Source of the DNA: Allium sativum
Lineage: Eukaryota; Streptophyta; Magnoliopsida; Asparagales; Amaryllidaceae
DNA: 64,000 nt
Reading direction: 5' to 3'
NCBI GenBank assembly: GCA_030737875.1
Contig: CM060910.1
Location: 65,728,501 to 65,792,500 of the forward strand
Shown here: positions 33,183 through 44,200 of the stretch, one piece after another
Layout: each line of letters opens with the position of its first letter
Numbering within the stretch: the stretch's first letter is position 1
Notes under the pieces: model-generated
The model's input: the letters and a program-made list of their open reading frames with translations, nothing else
Database searches by the model: none
Told to the model about the DNA's origin: nothing
Position numbers and translations under genes: made by a program

Positions 33183-35405
33183 GGACCTCATTCTCATTGT
33201 TTTATTCACAAAAAATTATGGTGACATCGAGGTGCTACCCCATCTCAGTAAGAGCTAGCCTATTCTTCAGCAACAACAAGAGTTAAACGTATTCAAGGAT
33301 CTATGCCACAACATCAACAATCATTTCTCCGTTCTTAGATCCAGTCCTTGTGATTTTATGTTATTTTTAGATATAAAAATTTAAAAAGTAATCTTGACAT
33401 GTCTATAAGTTGGATCTAAGCCTATGCCTGTTAGTAACTTAAATCATACCAGATCTACCATTACTTGTACGCAGATTTATAGTTATCGTATGCCCAATTC
33501 AGCCATTATATGCCTATCTTTTTATTATGATCAATTTTATCATCATATGTTTGTTTTGTTACTATGCCTATTCTTGTTCTCTTCCATTCCTCTTTCCCTT
33601 TTTTATTTTTATATGTCAGGCTACCTTCAAGCCTAGGCCTATCACTGAAATATGCGAACGCGTAAAATTGGGAACGATGGGAAACGTTAATATTGGAGCA
33701 TAATTTTATTGGGATTGTGGGCATAACTTGTATTGTGATTTTAGGTCAAAACTTATATTGTGATCTAAGACTTTAATTTAGGGAATAATCTATAATGAAC
33801 ATGAATAATTAGCTAGGGATGAATACGCCTAAACTACATTAATTAGAAACTGTAATTGTACCTCGACACCAGGTTATATTACACTTATGGTAGAAGTCTG
33901 CCCAGAACAGCCCGACATATCCAGCAACCACAAGTGGTTAATCTAATGTGAGAGGTCGAGGGCATAAATGTAAGCATAACTGTGCTAAGACACGAGGTAA
34001 GGTCTAGCTTATGGTAGAAGTCTGTCCGGAACCGCCCGGCATATCCAGTAATTACAAGTAGTCGACTTAATGTGAGAGGTCTAGTGCATTAACAGACATT
34101 AATGAAAAGTGACAAGAATTTGTTAATCACAAATACTTAACGTGACTAAACCTGTGTGGTTACATGCAGATGTCAAATTGAGTAGGGGTTAAGTAAACTT
34201 GCTTGAATCTATGGGAAGGGGTTAAGTTACCATGTGGGAGGCTTATATAAAACTGACAAACTTAACCTGTTTTACATGTGGGGGTTATGCAATCTTGTTA
34301 AACCATTTGACATAACCTGTCAAAATCCTAGTAGTGGGGATACAATCCAAGGAGGGTAGCTCGTATCATCTGTGTGGGACCCTTATCAGTTAGTAACCCA
34401 TCTTGGTATCAAACAAAGCACCCCGAACTAGGTCGGGTTCAGGGCACACTTACTGATTTGATTGTAAGAGGTTCAAAAAGGAGAGGGTGTCAATAGTGCA
34501 GGATCTAACGGAGTCATATGCTTGCATGGGTTCAGCTAGTTTGTGGAAAATTAAGACCCTGTGGCATCAGTAGGTATTGTTATGCATCTTGTAATTGAAT
34601 GGGTTACCACTTTAGGAAGTGATACATCCTACTGTGGGGCCAGCGCATGTACCTACAGAGTAGGGAGCCGATTGATTGGGGTAGTAATTAGGGTACATCT
34701 AGTCTTGCTTGCGTAGAAGCCCATTATTCTTGTTGGGGTAAAACCCGTCACTAGAAGTACACCTAAATCTACCATCTATTATGTAGGCATCATCTTGTTT
34801 CTATTATAGTAGTAGTGGTACAGAGAAAAGTATTAGAGAGCGTAACCTATCCGTTTATGTTTATCCTATTCATTCTGTTATACTTGTCTTCTCATACTGC
34901 TATATCCAGTTTATATGCCTGTCATTATGCTTTTACTTATTTATATGTTAAAAGTAACTTGACTCGCCATACTTTATGTCTGACCTATTTTGTTTCCTCT
35001 TCTCTCTCTTACATCCCCCTAAGGTTCTCAAGGTGGGAATTCTCAAGCTTGATCTGGATTCTTCTTTCATTTTGGTGGAGTTGCTTAGATGTACCGCTTG
35101 ATTTCATATCTTCTCTACTATGGCTATATTTTAGGGATTATGCTTTCTTTATGAATTATTGTGCTCTGAAGGTGATTTGATATAAGATAGAGGTTTTATT
35201 ATTGATGTAAAAGGCTTTGAGTATTTCAGACTTATGATATAACTGAGATTTGAACCAAGTGGTTTTCTATTTAAATAAGTGTTTCAATTCCACTGTTATT
35301 TTATATCTGTCTTGTGATGTTTCTGTTTCCGTTTACCTATAATGCTTCACAAAACTTAATGCATTCTGTTAAAGAGTGACGTTAATGGACATGGGGTGTC
35401 ACACT

Positions 35406-35417
35406 TGCTATCAGAGC
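35406..35417 (+). other. Primer binding site of A (initiator-Met tRNA)
   Basis: TGCTATCAGAGC, two bases after the LTR end; one mismatch to TGGTATCAGAGC. Confidence 0.8.
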
Positions 35418-35647
35418 CAGGTTACCAGATCGGATAAAAGATATTGAAAATTCTTTAAAAAAAGGTTTTAAAAGAAAGCATTTTCAAAAGAAAAGTCTTT
35501 TTTGAAAAATATAGTCCCCAAAGTCGTATGAAATATCTTTCGATTCTTTGTTTAAATTCCTTTTCTTTTTCTTTTCAGCGTGTCTGGGAACCTAATGTTT
35601 ATGAGGGCGTTCAGATATCGGCTTAGTTTCGTAGGTATCTAGAGGAT

Positions 35648-36470
35648 ATGGCACCTACTGAAGGCCAAGCAAACGCCCTTCCTCTAGCTGTTCTTCCTCC
35701 CCCTCCTGTACGTGTTGAGAATTTCTCTAAGATATGAAAGGACTTCTATGTTATAGGCGGAAATCCATTCCGAGGAACTGAGACTTTTGTAGAAGCAAGG
35801 AATTGGCTTAAAGAGACGGAGGATTTGTTCGGGATCTTTGAGGTTGACGATCGTAGGAAAATTCAGTTAGCTATTTGGAAACTAAAAGATGAGGCCCCGA
35901 TCTGGTGGGAAGTGACGCATGCGGGACGTCCTGTCGAGACTTGGGATGATTTTCGGCAAAGATTCGAGATGAAGTTTCTTTCTCAAGCCAAGAAAAGTAC
36001 GCAAATGGAAAGGTTTTTAGCACTTAAGCAAGGAGGCATGTCTGTTAGGGAGTATGTGAATAAGTTTAATCAATTGGCGAGGTTTTAAATACCCCGCACA
36101 AGAAAGCTTTGAGGGTTGCCAGAGGATTGAATGAACCCCTTCATGGGTTGGCTATGTCTCATATTCCGATGGGAGCAACTTTTGAGAGACTCATTGATAT
36201 GGCATTGGTGCATGAGGAAGATAAAGGAGGAAAGGTAGAGCCTAAGACCAAGAAGACTCAGAACAAGAAAGTGTGGCCCAAGAAGGAGCAACAATAGCAA
36301 AAGAAGGGTGGAAAGAACGACAAGGCCCAAGAAAGGAGGCAATGTTTTAATTGTGGATGCGTGGGTTATGTGAGCAAAGATTGCATAAAAAGGAAGAAGG
36401 GTTGTTTCCAATGTGGAGATGTTGGACATCTTATTAAGGATTGCCCAAAGAAGCAAGGACATGGCCAAAG
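35648..36470 (+). pseudogene. gag: gag of element A
   Basis: ATG 35648 (MAPTEGQANALPL). The capsid part has ARNWLKETEDLFGIFEV, WWEV and the FRQRFEMKFLSQAKKSTQME helix, the retrotransposon gag fold. Two zinc knuckles follow at 36345-36450: CFNCGCVGYVSKDC, where the His is Tyr, and an intact [14 protein letters not shown]. Damage: TGA early in the frame (in place of a Cys codon kept in B), a 13-nt deletion at about 36085 compared with B that shifts the frame, and TAG at 36295-36297. Gag would form the particle that packages element RNA. Confidence 0.8.
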
Positions 36471-37735
36471 GCAGGATCTTCTGGAGGGCAAGTGCATGGT
36501 CTCGTGGCTGATGTACCGGATAGAGGTAGGAAAATTTTTGTTGAAGGTTTGATTTCTCTTTTCGATCATCCTATTAGAACTCTTTTTTATTCTGTCACTT
36601 CGCATTCTTTTATATTTGATTCTATGGTTGAGTCTCTACACCTTAGTAGTACTATGATTGCGGATCCTATTGTTGTCTCAAACCCCATAGGATGTACAGA
36701 TCATTTGTCTATGATTTGTCAGGGTTTGAGAATATTTGTGTTAGGCATCGAGTTCGTGTGCGACACATATGTGCTTGGTTTCATGGGCTATGGTTTGATT
36801 CTAGGGATGGATTGGCTAGCCATGTATGGTGTCATTCTAGATTGTGAGAGGAGGGTTGTTAGACTTTTGACTTGTTATGGGAGGACCCTAGAGATTTCTT
36901 GTGATCCTAAAGGGTCTATCATGCTTAGTTTTCTAGAGTTGCTTGACGCATCTATCAATGATTTACAATATGTACCGGTAATCTGTGAGTATCCTAATGT
37001 TGCTGAGGAGGTTTGGGGCTTACCCACGAGGCACGAGATTGATTTCTGTATATACTTGGTGGACAATGCAAAGCCAGTTGCATTGCATGTGCGTCACATT
37101 ATTGCTCGGAAAGAGAGAAGGGAGCTTAGCAAACAAGTAAAGCAGCTACTTGAAAAAGGGTTTATTAGGCGAAGCATATATGAATGGGGTTCTCCGATGG
37201 TATTCGCAACTAAGGCGGATGGTTTGCTTCACTTATGCGTGGACTACAGGGAGTTGAATAAGCTCACTAAGAAAAATAGGCACCCGCTCCCAAGGATAGA
37301 TGATTTGTTTGATTAGCTTGTTGGTGCGTCTGCCTTCTCCCAGTTAGACTTGGCCATGGGGTTTTATCAGTTGAGGTGGCCGAGGACAGTATAGACAAGA
37401 CTGCCTTTAGAACTCCGGATGGATTCTTCGAGTGGCTCATCATGCCTTTTGGTTTGACGAATGCACCCACCTATTTTGTAGATCTAATGAGTAGAGTGTT
37501 TTGGGAATTCCTAAATAAGTTCGTTGTGGTCTTTGTTGATGACATCTTGGTTTTCTCGAAGAGCGAGGAAGATCATGCCCAACATATAAGGGAGGTTATG
37601 AAGACCCTCCGAGCACATCAGCTTAAGGCGAAATTCTCCAAATGTCACTTTTGGAGAAAAGAGGTGAGATTTTTAGGGTATGTGGTTTCTAAGGAAGGGA
37701 TAGCAGTAGATCCCGCGAAAGTTGTAGCAGTTTAG
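36471..37735 (+). pseudogene. pol: Protease and reverse transcriptase of element A
   Basis: 36441-37316 reads through the aspartic protease and start of RT. The protease active site is [13 protein letters not shown] where DSGASH-type sequence is usual, so the catalytic Asp is Tyr; the later GLILGMDWL is kept. RT begins with [14 protein letters not shown] and [11 protein letters not shown], followed by a stop at 37314-37316 and a frameshift near 37370. The palm motif is FVDDILVFSKS at about 37530 (YVDD variant FVDD, both Asp kept). It ends at a TAG at 37733-37735 where B has CAA. Cannot yield an active polyprotein. Confidence 0.85.
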
Positions 37736-38559
37736 GACTGGCAGATTCCAAAGAATGCAACAGAGGTAAGGAGTTTTCTTGGTTTAGCAGGCTATTATAG
37801 GAAGTTCATAAAAGACTTCGCAAAGATATCAGCCCCACTCATCGGGATGACAAAGACGAATCTGACATTTTCTTGGGATGTAGACTGTAAGGATGCTTTT
37901 TGGCGATTGAAAAGGAGTCTGACAATAGCACCAGTCTTGACTTTGCCTGATGGGAACAAAGCGTTCACAGTATACACTAATGCATGTGGTATAGGGCTTG
38001 GTGTTGTTTTGATGCAAGAGGGAAGGGTAGTATGTTATGGATGGAGACAATTGAGGGTTCATGAGAAGAACTACCCTTCCCACGATTTGGAGTTAGCTGC
38101 TATCGTATTTGTGCTTAAGTCTTGGCATCATTATTTGCTTGGAGAGAAGCTCGAGTTGTATACAGAACATAAATCTTTCAAGTACCTATTCTCGCAGAAG
38201 GATCTCAATTTGAGGCAATAGAGATGGATGTAGTTCCTAGCATCCTATGACTTCGAGATTGCTTATACCCCTGGTAAGGGTAATGTGGTGGCGGATGCAC
38301 TGAGTAAGCAGAGGGAGTCCTCTATTTGTAGAGAGGCAGGGCTTGGAGTATATATCAACTTTTGATTTTAGGCCCTCTACCAAGTTTGCACCTGGTTCAT
38401 TGGCATCATTGGTGGTTCGACCTACTCTTTTGGATCAGATAGGAGCTTCGCAGCGAGAAGACCTATAGATAGCAGATATTTTGGACAAGCTTAGTAGAGG
38501 GGATACTTCCATTCACCTTAGTAGATACTCCATAGACGGTAGAGGGTGGTTGTGACGAG
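37736..38559 (+). pseudogene. pol: RNase H of element A
   Basis: The connection domain ([19 protein letters not shown]) is followed by RNase H with [11 protein letters not shown], where the first catalytic Asp (DASG) is Asn, then [15 protein letters not shown] with the Glu kept, [12 protein letters not shown] where TDHKSL is usual, and GNVVADALSKQ with the last Asp. A TAG at 38219-38221 and further stops follow. RNase H would remove the RNA template after copying; the Asp-to-Asn change alone should abolish activity. Confidence 0.8.
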
Positions 38560-39790
38560 ATGGGAGGCTTTGTGTTCCTCAAGTCAGGAGCTTATTGAAG
38601 ACAATCCTTGAGGAATCCCATCATTCTAGGATGACTATTTATCCTAGTGGTGATAAGATATGTATATAAAGAGGGAATTCTTTTGGGGTGGGATGAAGAA
38701 AGATGTGACAGAATTTGTTTCTCAATGTTTGGTTTGCCAGCAAGTCAAAGCTGAGCAAAAGATGCCCGGTGGGTTACCTCATCCTTTGGAGGTCCCACGG
38801 TGGAAATGGAAGAGCGTCTCTATGGATTTCATTAATGGTTTGCCTAGATTGAGGAAAGGCAACACCAGTATTTGGGTTATAGTTGACAGACTTACTAAGA
38901 GCGCATTTCATTCCCGTTAAGAGTAAGAGGATGGCAACATGGTTGGCATCAATTTATCTTCGCGAGATAGTTCGTCTACATGGAGTACCTTCCAGTATTG
39001 TAAATGATCATGACCCCATATTCACCAGTGAATTTTGAAGGAACTTGCAAGAGGCCGTAAGTACACAATTGTGTTTGAGCACCGCTTATCACCATAGAGT
39101 TCTTGATGGTCTTTTTAGGCTGTGTATCCTAGACTTCAGAGGGACTTAGGAGGAGCATTTTCCATTTGTAAAGTTTGCTTGCAACAGCAATTATCAGGCT
39201 TGTATTGGCATGGAAATTTGCCTGCTGGGATTCTACGGATAGGCTTCTACTTGGACCTGAGATGATTAGGGAAACCTTGGAGAAGATAGATCTTATTCGA
39301 AGACGCATAAAGACAGCTCAGGACAGGCAGAAGTCCTTTGCAGATAAGAGGAGGACTGATATCGAGTTTGAGGTAGGAGATATGGTTTTCATCAAGGAAT
39401 CACCTTTGAGGAATGTGGTTTGCTTTGGATCTATAGGGAAATTGGCGCCAAGGTTTGTAGGGCCATTTCCCATAACAGAAAGGAATGGCCAAATGGCCTG
39501 TAGAGTAAAGCTACCGAAGAGATTGGCCAGTGCCCATGATGTTTTCCACATTTCTCATTTACGGAAGTGCATGCATGATACCGCATAAATAGTTGAAAGT
39601 ATGCTTGAGGAAGTAGAGGTTGAACGGGAAGCGATAGTCAGATGAGTTCCTACCCGTATTCTTGGATCGGAGGTTAAGAACCTACGCAACCGAGAGGTCA
39701 AGTTGATGAAATTTCAGTGGCAGAAGACCCCGAGAATGCAACTTGGGAGATTGAAGACAAGATTCACGCTTCGTACCCTTTTCTTTTCAA
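38560..39790 (+). pseudogene. pol: Integrase and chromodomain-like tail of element A
   Basis: The zinc-binding part has HH (EESHHSRM) and CLVCQQVKAE. The catalytic core has VSMDFINGLP (first Asp) and NDHDPIFTSEF (second Asp). At 39091-39094, about 30 nt present in B (the TDGQTERV region with the catalytic Glu) are missing, so the DDE triad is incomplete. Frameshift near 38910. From 39175 a frame of 137 codons gives the C-terminal domain GKLAPRFVGPFPI and HDVFHISHLRKC; then, after stops, RILGSEVKNLRNREVKLMKF, a degenerate chromodomain-like tail that in chromoviruses guides insertion to particular chromatin. Confidence 0.85.
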
Positions 39791-40341
39791 GGGTATGTTC
39801 TTAACTTCTTTTCCAAAGATTTTTATTTGAACTTGCTTCTATCATTTATTTATATCCTATCGATTGAATCTTCGACCTTTAGGAAGAAATCCAATGGATG
39901 TAAACATGTTTTAAGACATGTTATGTTTCATGGATGCAAATGGAAGAAAGTGTTTGCTGGTGATTGCTCGTGGATGCATCTAACACATTAGGCACTAGAT
40001 CGACTCAATCACTCTCATACTATATATGGATGTGTGTGCATTTTCGTTCTTTTATGGATGAAAATAGGTGTATCATCACATGGATGTGCATACATGTTGG
40101 ATTCATGGCACTGACATACATTGCATTAAGGAGGTCGACTGAATCAGTAGACCGCCTGATCTTTTGCATTAGTATAGGGACATATACACACACCTTTGCA
40201 TATGTTCATATAAACATTAGAAATCTTTTAAGTACAATGATTTCCTATGAATGGTGGATAAGTAGACGGATATGGATGTTAGGATGTTCATTCTTCTTAA
40301 TTTAGAGATTTCGGGGATGAAATCCTTTAAGAAGAGGAGAA
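39791..40341 (+). other. 3' non-coding region and polypurine tract of A
   Basis: Non-coding, with repeated TGGATG(C) words (40-bp scale) shared with the same region in B (52830-53432). The polypurine tract AAGAAGAGGAGAA at 40329-40341 abuts the LTR. Confidence 0.7.
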
Positions 40342-42483
40342 TGTAACACCTCGTAATTTTATAACACACTATAATGGCAAATTAAAGAATACTTAACTTA
40401 ATTTTGGGAATTAAGTAAAACCGGCTGCGCCATTGCGTTCGTCTCACAATTCTGCTTAAGATAGACTCCAATTTTGCGTAAAACGAACATCGTATGAAGA
40501 AGTTATTAAGCCTAAAAGTTTGTATACACACATGAGAATTGTATATATACAAAACCAATCAAAATATTCAGAATAATTTGAAATCAGATATGCGGGGAAG
40601 TGCGGGAAATCAGCTCATTAGGGGTCGACACCGGTCCCAATGGGTGTCGACCTATGGGTCGACCCCCATGTCGACCCCTGTATCGACACATTAAGGGGGG
40701 TCGACCTCCATATAGATTTGGGCTGAAATCATTTTCTGTACTGATTTCTGAGCGAGATTCATTGACCGTAATTAGAAACTTCTACCAAACGTGTAATCTA
40801 ACATATGTTTTGCCCCAAAATCGCAATACAAGTTATGAACATGAATAATTGGCTTGGGATGAATATGCCTAATCTATGATGAACATGAATAATTGGCTTG
40901 GGATGAATATGCCTAAACTACAGTAATTAGAAACTATAACCATACTTCGACAACAGGTTAGATTACACGTATGGTAGAAGTCTGTCCAAAACCGGCCGGC
41001 ATATCCAACAACCAAAAGTGGTTAATCTAATGTGAGAGGTCGAGGGCATAAATGTAAGCATACCAATGCTAAGACACGAGGTTAAGTCTAGCTTGTGGTA
41101 GAAGTCTTCCCGGAACCGCCCGACATATCAAGTAGTCACAAGTAGTCGACTTAATGTAAGAGGTCTAGTGCATTAACAGACATTAATGAAAATTGACAAG
41201 AATCTGTTAATCATAAATACTTAACTTGTCTAAACATGTGTGGTTACATGCACATGTCAAATCGAGTAAGGGTTAAGTAAACATGTTTGAATCAGTGGGA
41301 GGCGTTATGTTACCATGTAGGAAGGTTATATAAAACTGACAAACTTAACCTGTATTACATGTGGGGGTTATGCAATCTTGTTAAACCATTGGCATAACAT
41401 GTCAAAATCCTAGTAGGGGGATAAAAGCCTAAGAGGGAAGCTTGTATCATCTGTGTAGGATCCTTATCAGTCAGTAACCCATCTTGGTAGCAAATGAAGC
41501 ACCCTGAACTAGGTCGGGGTCAGGGCACGCTTACTGAGTTGATTGTAAGAGGTTCAAAAAGGAGAGGGTGTTGATAGTGAAGGATCTAATGGAGTCATAT
41601 GCGTGCATGGGTCCGGCTAGTTTGTGGAAAATTAAGATGATGTGGAATTATTAGGTATTGTTGTGCATCTTGTAATTGAATGGGTTTCCACTTTAGGAAG
41701 TGATACACCCTACTATGGGCCAACATAAGTATCTATAGAGTAGGGAGCCGATCGATTGGGAAAGTAATTAGGGTACATCTACTCTTACTTGCGTAGAAGC
41801 CCATGATTCTTGTTGGGGGTAAAACCCATCACTAGAAGTACACCTAAATCTACCATCTGTTATATAGGGATCATCTTGTTTCTATTATACTAGTAATGGT
41901 GCAGAGAAAAGTAATAGAGAGCGTAACCTATCCTTTTATGTTTATCCTATTCATTCTGTTATACTTGTCTTCTGATACTGCTATATCCAGTTTATATGCC
42001 TGTCATGATGCTTTTACTTATTTATATGTTAAAAGTAACCGGACTCGCCAGACTTTGTCTGACCTATTTTGTTTCCTCTTCTCTCTCTTACATCCCCCCT
42101 AAGGTTCTCAGGGTGGGAATTCTCAAGCTTGATCCGGATTCTTCTTTCATTTTGCTGGAGTTGCTTAGATGTACCGCTTGATTTCATATCTTCTCTACTA
42201 TGGCTATATTTTGGGAATTATGCTTTCTTTATGAATTATTGTACTTTGAAGGTGATTTGATATAAGACAGAGGTTTTATTATTGACGTAAAATGTTTTGA
42301 CTATTTCAGACTTACGATGTAACTGAGATTCGAACCGCGTGGTTTTCTGTTTAAATAAAATTTTCAATTCCGCTGTTATTTTATATCTGTCTTGTGATGT
42401 TTCTGTTTCCGTTTATCTATAACGCTTCACGAAACTTAATGCATTCTGTTAAAGAGTGATATTGACGGATGTGGCATGTCATT
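40342..42483 (+). repeat. 3' LTR of A (2142 bp), rearranged
   Basis: Starts TGTAACACCTCGTAATTTT and ends GGCATGTCATT, the final CACA having mutated to CATT. Palindrome cluster 40618-40712. About 40770-40836 is an inverted copy of LTR sequence (see findings), followed by a 43-bp tandem duplication at 40836-40916 (GAACATGAATAATTGGCTTG twice). TATA box and leader are missing. Confidence 0.8.
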
Positions 42484-42488
42484 GAGCC

Positions 42489-43983
42489 GATCGATTGGGG
42501 TAGTAATTAGGGTACATCTAGTCTTTCTTGTGTAGAAGCCCATTATTTTTGTTGGGGGTAACACCTATCATTTCTGTTGGGCTGGATTTTATTATTGTTG
42601 TGGGTAAAACCTATCACTAGAAGTACACCTAAGTCTACCATCAATTTCTGTAGGGATCAACTTGTTTCTATGAAACTAGTATAGGTGCAGAGAAAAGTAT
42701 TTGAGAAGCATAACCTATTCTGTTTGTTTATTATGCTTATCCTGCTCATTCTGTTATACATGTCTTATGATGCTGCTATCTCTCTCATCTAGTTTATATG
42801 CCTGTCATAATACTTTTATTTATTTATATGTTAAAAGTAGCTAGAATCTCCAGACTTTATGTCTGACCTATTTGTTTCCTCTTCTCTCTCTTCCACCCCC
42901 ATAGGTTCTTAAGGTGGGAATTCTCAAGCTTGATCCGTATTTTTCTTTCATTCTGGTGGAGTTGCATAGATGTACCGCTTGATTTCATATCTTCCCTACT
43001 ATGGCTATATTTTGGGGATTATGCTTTCTTTATGGATTATTTTACCCTGAAGGTGATTTGATAGAAGACAGAGGTTTTATTATTTATGTAAAAGGTTTTG
43101 AGTATTTCAGACTTACGATGTAACTGAGATTTGAACCACGTGGTTTTCTATTTAAATAAGTGTTTTAATTCGGCTGTTATTTTATATATGTCTTGTGATG
43201 TTTCTATTTCTTAGGGTACCTCTAGTCTTCCTTGTGTAGAAGCCCATTATTCTTGCTGGGGGTAACACCTTTCATTTCTGTTGGGCTAGATTTTATTGCT
43301 GTCGGGGTTAAAACCTGTCACTAGAAGTACACCTAAGTCTACCATCTATTTCTTTAGGGATAATCGAATTTCTATAATACTAGTATTTGTATAGAGAAAA
43401 GTATTTGAGAACCGTAACCAATTTTGTTTTGTTTATTCTACTTATCCTGCTCATTGTTTTATATCTGTCTTATGATGTTGCTATCTCTCTCATCCAGTTT
43501 ATATGTCTATCATGATGCTTTTACTTATTTATATGATAAAAGTAACTGGACTAGCCAGACTTTATGTTTAACCCATTTTGTTTCCTCTTCTCTCTCTTGT
43601 GTTTCCTCCTTAGTTCTTAGGGTTGGAATACTCAGGCTTGATTTGGATTCTCTCTTTCATTCTGCTTGGAGCTGCTTTGATGTACCGCTTGATTTTTTGT
43701 CTTCTCTGATACGGCTATATTTTGGGAATTATGTTTTTTATGTATTATTGTGATGATTTTGGTACAAGACAGAAGTTTTATATTGATGTAATGGGTTTTC
43801 AGTATTTTAGACTTATGATGTAACTGGGTTTTGGACCACGTTGTTGCCTGTTTAAATAAAGTTTTAATTTTGCTATTAATTTACATATGTCTTATGATGT
43901 TTCTATTTCTGTTTACCTATAATGCTTCACGAAACTTAACGCATTCTGATAAAGAGTGACATTAACGGACGTGGGGTGTCACA
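42489..43983 (+). repeat. 5' LTR of B, second part, with a 700-bp internal tandem duplication
   Basis: Resumes B's LTR after A and ends GGGGTGTCACA before the primer site. The stretch from TTAGGGTACATCTAGTC (about 42509) to GATGTTTCTATTTC (43212) is repeated from 43213 to about 43910 with moderate divergence. B's 3' LTR has only one copy (54716-55410), so the duplication is private to this LTR. Confidence 0.8.
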
Positions 43984-43985
43984 TT

Positions 43986-43997
43986 TGGTATCAGAGC
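43986..43997 (+). other. Primer binding site of B (initiator-Met tRNA)
   Basis: TGGTATCAGAGC, perfect match to the usual plant initiator-Met primer site, two bases after the LTR. Confidence 0.9.
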
Positions 43998-44200
43998 TTA
44001 AGGTTACCAGATCGGATGAAAGATTTTGAAAATTGTTTTCAAAAAGGTTTTAAAAGAAAACATTTCCAAAAGAAAAGTCTGTTTTGAAAAACATATTCTC
44101 CAAATCCATATGAAATATCTTTCGATTCTCTATTTGAAATCTTTCCATTTTCTTTTTAGCATATTTAGGGAACTAAATATTCCTGATGGCATTCAAATAC

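Larger units (their letters stand above)
32717..35403 (+). repeat. 5' LTR of A (2687 bp)
   Basis: Starts TGTAACATCCCATAATTTT and ends GGGGTGTCACA. Palindrome cluster 32995-33112, TATA box 33173-33182 and a leader follow in order. It is about 545 bp longer than the 3' LTR, mainly because the leader region 33190-33780 is deleted or rearranged in the latter. Open frames such as 33424-33636 and 34815-35180 encode only hydrophobic low-complexity peptides and recur in the sister LTRs; I do not call them genes. Confidence 0.85.
32717..42483 (+). mobile_element. Element A: chromovirus nested in the 5' LTR of B
   Basis: Flanked by GAGCC on both sides (32712-32716 and 42484-42488); across the gap B's LTR continues as GAGCCGATCGATTGGGG, as in other copies of the family. 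5' LTR 32717-35403, primer site 35406-35417, gag-pol 35648-39790, polypurine tract 40329-40341, 3' LTR 40342-42483. Length 9767 bp. A is a sister subfamily of B. It has lost catalytic residues in protease, RNase H and integrase, so it is dead. Being nested, it inserted after B. Confidence 0.88.

Noticed and set aside
34815..35180. 121-codon hydrophobic frame, repeated at 41896-42260, 43424-43753 and 55068-55262
   Set aside because: It recurs because it is LTR sequence of the A/B family; the frame is not kept between copies (different stops and frames).
40329..43997. A and B as tandem elements sharing a composite middle LTR made by unequal exchange
   Set aside because: The GAGCC duplication on both sides of A and the continuity of B's LTR across it show a nested insertion instead.
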